From: Bryobacterales bacterium
GTDB lineage: Bacteria; Acidobacteriota; Terriglobia; Bryobacterales; Bryobacteraceae
Direction of reading: 5' to 3'
Length of the DNA: 46,139 nt
NCBI GenBank assembly: GCA_016789745.1
Contig: JAEUQF010000363.1
Span: forward strand, 1-46,139
Within the stretch, counting starts at the first letter, position 1. Each line of letters begins with the position of its first letter. A program made the position numbers and the translations under genes. Of the stretch, positions 41,994 to 46,139 are shown one piece after another. The notes under the pieces were generated by a model. The model made no database searches. It was not told where the DNA came from and worked only from the letters and a program-made list of their open reading frames with translations.

Positions 41994-43909
41994 GCCCTAG
42001 TCTGCAACTCACCGATGAACTGCAAGGAGTTGCCACCCAAACGGCACAAAAAGCCGTCAACTCCCTGATGTCCCGGCGCAGCCACGACGGCTATTGGTGG
42101 GCGGATCTCACCGCCGACACCACGCTCGAGTCCGACTACATCCTACTGCAACTCTGGCTGTTTGCCCCAGAGGGAAAGCAATGGAATCCGCCCACTCGTC
42201 CGCTCATCGATAAGGCCGTCCAGTCGATTCTGGCCCGCCAACTCGAAGATGGCGGCTTCAATATCTACCTCAACGGCCCGTCCGAAATCAGCGCCTCCTG
42301 CAAGGCCTATTTCGCCCTCAAAGTAGCCGGCCTCCCCGCCACCGACCCGCGTATGGTCAAACTGCGCGACCGCATCCTCGCCCTCGGCGGCCTGCAACGC
42401 GCCAACAGCTACGTCAAAATCAACCTCAGCCTCTTTGGCCTCTACCCGCGCGAGCATACTCCCTCCATCCCCCCGGAGATCATGCTGCTCGGCAACTTCA
42501 TCTACGAGATGTCCTCGTGGACCCGCGCCATCGTCATTCCCCTCGCCATCGTCCACGCCGCCAACCCCCAGCGGCCCGTCCCCGATGGCTTCCACATCGA
42601 CGAAATCCACGCGCCCGGTGTCGGATTCGGCTTCACTCCTGCCGACAGCCTCTTCTCCTGGAAGAGCTTCTTCCACAAGGTCGACAAAGGCCTCAAACTG
42701 TGGGAAAGGCACGGCCCCGGGAACCTCCGCCGCCAAGCCATGGAGAAAGCGCTCGCCTGGTCGCTCGAACGCACCCGCGATAGCGATGGCCTCGCCGCCA
42801 TCTACCCGCCCATGCAGTACCTCATCATGGCCCTCGACGTCATGGGCATTCCTCGCGAGCATCCCCACCATGTCGAAGCCCGCAAGCAGTTCGATCGCCT
42901 CCTGGTGAATGACCGCCGCGGTTTCTACTTCCAGCCCTGCTTCTCGGTGGTTTGGGATACCGCCATCGCAGCCTATGCTGTCGGCGAATCCCAACTCGTC
43001 CGCGGCGAAGATCTTCGCAAAACCGCCGACTGGCTCCTTACCAAGGAAGTCCGCAAGAAGGGCGATTGGTCCGTCAAACGCCCCAACGTCGAACCCTCCG
43101 GCTGGTACTTCGAATTCGCCAACGAGTTCTACCCCGATATCGACGACACCGCGATGGTGCTGCTCGCCCTGCGCCACGCCCGCGGCTCCAGCATCCCCGA
43201 ATACCAGGCCTGCCTCGATCGCGCCATCCAGTGGACCCTCGCCATGCAATCCAAGGATGGCGGCTGGGCGGCCTTCGATGTAGACAATAACTGGGAGCCC
43301 CTGGCCTGGGTCCCGTTCGCCGACCACAACGCCATGCTGGATCCCACCTGCCCCGACATCACCGGGCGGGTCATGGAGGCTCTCGCCGCACACGGAATCC
43401 CCGCCGGCCACGACGCCATGCGCCGCGGTGCGGCCTTCCTCCGTCGCACCCAGGAAGCCGACGGCAGTTGGTATGGCCGCTGGGGCGTCGATTACATCTA
43501 CGGTACCTTCCTCGCCCTCCGCGGCCTCCGCGCCGCCGGAGAAAGTGATCGCGAAGCCCATATTTTACGAGCCGGCGAGTGGCTCCGCTCCATCCAAAAC
43601 TCCGATGGAGGCTGGGGTGAAAGCTGCGAAAGTTACGTCCAGAACACCTTCGTTGGTGCGCCCAGTACACCCTCGCAAACCGCGTGGGCTATCCTCGGCC
43701 TGCTCGCCAGCGGCGACTGGACCAGCGAAAGCCTTCGCAAAGGCATCCAGTATCTGGCCGAAACCCAGCGCCCCGACGGCACCTGGAACGAACAATTATC
43801 CACCGGGACCGGCTTCCCCATGGTGTTCTACTTGAACTACCACCTCTACCGCGATTCGTTCCCAACCCTCGCCCTCGCAACTTTTCTCAATGGCAAGACG
43901 GAGCAGTAA
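41990..43909 (+). CDS. shc: Squalene-hopene cyclase
   Basis: 639 aa, the typical size. The catalytic DxDD is DIDDT at residues 383-387; multiple QW repeats (QLEDGGFNIY, QSKDGGWAAFD, QEADGSWYGRWGVDY, QNSDGGWGES, QRPDGTW) and the GTFLALRGL segment are intact. It cyclises squalene to hopene/diplopterol at the inner membrane. It overlaps ispH by four bases and precedes hpnH by 12 bases. The squalene-forming genes hpnCDE are not in the window. Confidence 0.97.
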   Translation: MSPSLQLTDELQGVATQTAQKAVNSLMSRRSHDGYWWADLTADTTLESDYILLQLWLFAPEGKQWNPPTRPLIDKAVQSILARQLEDGGFNIYLNGPSEISASCKAYFALKVAGLPATDPRMVKLRDRILALGGLQRANSYVKINLSLFGLYPREHTPSIPPEIMLLGNFIYEMSSWTRAIVIPLAIVHAANPQRPVPDGFHIDEIHAPGVGFGFTPADSLFSWKSFFHKVDKGLKLWERHGPGNLRRQAMEKALAWSLERTRDSDGLAAIYPPMQYLIMALDVMGIPREHPHHVEARKQFDRLLVNDRRGFYFQPCFSVVWDTAIAAYAVGESQLVRGEDLRKTADWLLTKEVRKKGDWSVKRPNVEPSGWYFEFANEFYPDIDDTAMVLLALRHARGSSIPEYQACLDRAIQWTLAMQSKDGGWAAFDVDNNWEPLAWVPFADHNAMLDPTCPDITGRVMEALAAHGIPAGHDAMRRGAAFLRRTQEADGSWYGRWGVDYIYGTFLALRGLRAAGESDREAHILRAGEWLRSIQNSDGGWGESCESYVQNTFVGAPSTPSQTAWAILGLLASGDWTSESLRKGIQYLAETQRPDGTWNEQLSTGTGFPMVFYLNYHLYRDSFPTLALATFLNGKTEQ

Positions 43910-43921
43910 GGAAGACTTGAA

Positions 43922-45031
43922 ATGAAATTCCCTTTGTCCATGACGGCCGGGATGGCCGGCTACATCATGAAGAACAAGATGCGGCCGCGTCCGGAATGGC
44001 AGGTCAACAAGTCGGTCCAGCACGACGCCTCCAATCCCTTCAAAATCATCTACACCGCGCAGACCGCCGAAAAGCGTGAACCCCATCCCATGATTAACAA
44101 GCGCTTCCCGCTCGTCCTCATGCTGGAACCGCTGCACACCTGCAATCTCACCTGCACCGGCTGCGGGCGCATTCGCGAATACGAATCCACCATCACCCAG
44201 AAGCTCTCCGTCGAACAGTGCCTCCATGCCGTCGACGAGTGCGGCGCCCCCATGGTCACCATCTGCGGCGGCGAGCCCCTGCTCTACCCCGAGATCGGCG
44301 CCCTCGCCAAAGGCATCCTCAATCGCGGCCACAGCTGCTACCTCTGCACCAACGGCATGTTCATGGTGCGCAAGCTGAAGGAATTCACCCCCCATGACCT
44401 GTTCTTCTTCAACGTCCACCTGGACGGCATGGAGAAGAACCACGACATCGCGGTCGAGCGCGAAGGCGTATTTCAGGAAGCCATCAAGGGCATCCAGGCC
44501 GCCAAGGCCGCCGGCTTCAAAGTCGTCACTAACACCACCGTCTATGTCGAAACCGACATGAACGAAATCGAGGAACTCTTCGAATACCTCAAGCAGTTCA
44601 ACGTCGACGGCCACACCATCTCGCCCGCCTACGGCTACTCCGCCGTCGACCAGCGCGAAATCTTCCTCACCCGCGAACGCGTTTACGAAAAATTCAAAGA
44701 TATCGACCGTCTCGCGAAAAAATACCCGCTGCAAACCACGCCCGTCTACATGGATTTCCTCCAGGGCAAGCGCGATCTGCCGTGTACCGCCTGGGGCAAC
44801 CCCACCTACAATGTCAAAGGCTGGAAAGGCCCATGCTATCTCATCACGGACGCGCACCACAAAACCTTCGAAGAATACATGACGCGCACCGCCTGGGATA
44901 ACTACGGTCCCGGCAATGACCCGCGTTGTGAACACTGCATGATGCACTGCGGGTTCGAGCCCTCGGCTGCCTTCGGCATCAACTCCAAGGTCTCCGATCC
45001 GATCCGCCTGCTGACGTGGCTGGTCCGCTAG
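43922..45031 (+). CDS. hpnH: Hopanoid radical-SAM adenosyltransferase HpnH
   Basis: 369 aa. Radical-SAM cluster CxxxCxxC at Cys74, Cys78, Cys81 (HTCNLTCTGCGRI), GGEPLLYPE, and a C-terminal Cys-rich region (DPRCEHCMMHCGFEPSA). It adds the 5'-deoxyadenosyl radical to diploptene, making adenosylhopane, the precursor of side-chain-extended hopanoids. Compared with the usual start, in which a basic N-terminal segment leads directly into RYPLVLMLEPL, this protein has about 30 extra residues (30-60). Located between shc and hpnA. Confidence 0.96.
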   Translation: MKFPLSMTAGMAGYIMKNKMRPRPEWQVNKSVQHDASNPFKIIYTAQTAEKREPHPMINKRFPLVLMLEPLHTCNLTCTGCGRIREYESTITQKLSVEQCLHAVDECGAPMVTICGGEPLLYPEIGALAKGILNRGHSCYLCTNGMFMVRKLKEFTPHDLFFFNVHLDGMEKNHDIAVEREGVFQEAIKGIQAAKAAGFKVVTNTTVYVETDMNEIEELFEYLKQFNVDGHTISPAYGYSAVDQREIFLTRERVYEKFKDIDRLAKKYPLQTTPVYMDFLQGKRDLPCTAWGNPTYNVKGWKGPCYLITDAHHKTFEEYMTRTAWDNYGPGNDPRCEHCMMHCGFEPSAAFGINSKVSDPIRLLTWLVR

Positions 45032-45032
45032 G

Positions 45033-46007
45033 GTGAAGCCGGTTCTGGTAACGGGAGCAACAGGATTCTTGGGCTGGCATGTGGCCGATCAACTCGTGAG
45101 ACGCGGGGACCGTGTGCGCGTGCTCGTCCGTCCACAAAGCCGCGTCCGCGATCTCGATGCCGAGCCAGTCACCGGTGACCTCCGTGACCCCGCTTCGCTC
45201 CAACGCGCCGTCTCCGGTTGCTCCGCCGTCTATCACGTCGCCGCCGATTACCGCCTCTGGGCGAAGAACCCCGCCGAACTCTACCAGTCCAACGTCGAAG
45301 GCACCCGCCACCTCCTCAACGCAGCCCGCGCCGCCCGCATCGAGCCCTTTGTCTACACCAGCACCGTCGGCTGCATCGGCATCCCGCCCAACGGCCTCGG
45401 CAATGAAGACAACCCCGTCACCATCGATGACATGAAAGGCGCCTACAAGCGCTCCAAATTCCTCGCCGAACAGGTGGCCCTCCACGAAGCCCGCTCCGGC
45501 TACCCCGTCATTATTGTCAGCCCCACCGCCCCCGTCGGCGACCGGGACATCAAGCCGACTCCCACCGGCAAGATCATCCTCGACTTCCTCAAACGCCAGA
45601 TGCCCGCCTACGTCGATACTGGTCTCAACCTCATCGACGTGCGTGACACCGCCCGCGGCCATCTCCTTGCCGCCGAGAAAGGCAAGCCCGGCGAGCGTTA
45701 CATCCTCGGCGGGGAGAACCTAACCCTCCAACGCATCTTTGAGCGGCTCTCCCGCCTCAGCGGCCTGCCCGCACCCACCATCCAGATTCCTTACGCCGTT
45801 GCCTTCACTGCCGGCGTCTTTAGTACTGCCTGGGCCCACATCTCGGGCCGGGAACCGCGCGCGCCCCTCGACGGCGTCCGCATGGCTCGCAAGAAAATGT
45901 TCGTCACTACGGAGAAAGCCAAACGCGAACTCGGCTTTGAAGCCGGTCCGGTGGACGCTGCCCTCCACCGAGCCATCGATTGGTTCCGTTCCAATGGGTA
46001 CGTCTAG
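45033..46007 (+). CDS. hpnA: Hopanoid-associated sugar epimerase HpnA
   Basis: 324 aa from a GTG at 45033, one base after the hpnH stop. Extended short-chain dehydrogenase with GATGFLG (8-14), YTSTVG and the catalytic Tyr138-Lys142 (YKRSK). HpnA proteins are found in hopanoid clusters; their substrate is not firmly known. Position and spacing support translation coupled to hpnH. Confidence 0.95.
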   Translation: MKPVLVTGATGFLGWHVADQLVRRGDRVRVLVRPQSRVRDLDAEPVTGDLRDPASLQRAVSGCSAVYHVAADYRLWAKNPAELYQSNVEGTRHLLNAARAARIEPFVYTSTVGCIGIPPNGLGNEDNPVTIDDMKGAYKRSKFLAEQVALHEARSGYPVIIVSPTAPVGDRDIKPTPTGKIILDFLKRQMPAYVDTGLNLIDVRDTARGHLLAAEKGKPGERYILGGENLTLQRIFERLSRLSGLPAPTIQIPYAVAFTAGVFSTAWAHISGREPRAPLDGVRMARKKMFVTTEKAKRELGFEAGPVDAALHRAIDWFRSNGYV

Positions 46008-46009
46008 AG

Positions 46010-46139
46010 GTGTCCTGCTTGCTATTGGTAGCCGCCGAAAAACTCGAACTCGCGGGCATCGTCAGATTCCTGGACGGCGTGCGCCCGTTGGACTGGGGCC
46101 TCGACTATGCCGTTGAAGGCACGCACCGCGCCCGCCGCG
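46010..46139 (+). CDS. hpnG: Start of probable hopanoid-associated phosphorylase HpnG (3' end outside window)
   Basis: Open from a GTG at 46010 to the window end (43 codons), two bases after hpnA. The start SCLLLVAAEKLELAGI followed by LDYAVEGTHRARR resembles the N-terminus of MTA/SAH-nucleosidase-like HpnG, which removes adenine from adenosylhopane. A TTG at 46019, six bases after AGAGGTG, could be the true start. The call rests mainly on position in the operon. Confidence 0.55.
   Translation, partial: MSCLLLVAAEKLELAGIVRFLDGVRPLDWGLDYAVEGTHRARR

Noticed and set aside
42143..43561. 472-codon open frame opposite squalene-hopene cyclase
   Set aside because: Antisense shadow of a well-recognised enzyme.
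1..46139. CRISPR arrays, tRNA or rRNA genes, insertion sequences, phage genes
   Set aside because: Reading the gaps and reading frames gave no repeat-spacer pattern, cloverleaf, transposase or phage protein.

Overview
The window looks like a stretch of an acidobacterial chromosome, most probably from the Solibacter/Bryobacter/Paludibaculum group. The evidence is its high GC content, an Oar-like TonB receptor, a secreted protein ending in the Solibacter-type TIGR03437 domain, a TIGR02999-family ECF sigma factor beside a TPR-type Ser/Thr kinase, many Tat-like exported enzymes, and a hopanoid operon. Genes are packed tightly, with many 1-4 bp overlaps. I saw no tRNA, rRNA, CRISPR array, insertion sequence or prophage. 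The only stretch over 300 bases without an intact gene is 21560-22060, which holds a duplication scar.

Layout. 1-4770 (+): 3' part of an Oar-like TonB receptor, an M20 peptidase and a YndJ-like membrane protein, joined by overlaps. 4722-5111 (-): DksA/TraR zinc-finger protein. 5313-6940 (+): FMN alpha-hydroxy-acid dehydrogenase-like protein overlapping a six-haem cytochrome c. 6937-9704 (-): aldo/keto reductase followed by phosphoglucomutase. 9736-10971 (+): PQQ-like beta-propeller. 10977-18164 (-): a five-gene partner-switching operon with three SpoIIE-type phosphatases (one GAF-linked, two membrane-bound, one of them with degenerate active-site motifs), a STAS antagonist and an RsbW-like kinase. 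18432-19349 (-): secreted protein of unknown function. 19448-22057 (+): ChaN/EreA-like protein, a DUF4375 protein and a scrambled remnant. 22061-26228 (-): ECF sigma factor, receptor-type Ser/Thr kinase and a DisA_N-like (DACNV) protein. 26267-27865 (+): malate synthase. 27868-29600 (-): CBS membrane protein and AI-2E-family permease. 29655-30392 (+): TrmO-like protein. 30410-32866 (-): YjbQ and a subtilase. 32923-34443 (+): FG-GAP protein and exported rhodanese. 34447-36927 (-): second TonB receptor. 37025-39316 (+): repeat protein with TIGR03437 domain. 39447-40959 (+): MsrP and a DUF4112 protein. 41001-46139 (+): ispH-shc-hpnH-hpnA and the start of a probable hpnG, a hopanoid operon that runs off the window.

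The points most worth following up are: (1) the phosphatase-rich partner-switching operon and its probable pseudophosphatase; (2) a scar at 21568-22057 whose order and orientation fit an old tandem duplication of about 5 kb, in which one copy of the kinase-sigma pair was lost and a low-GC DUF4375 gene now sits; (3) an FMN enzyme with an atypical active-site segment overlapping a hexahaem cytochrome; and (4) a hairpin that buries the Shine-Dalgarno sequence of the DUF4112 gene.
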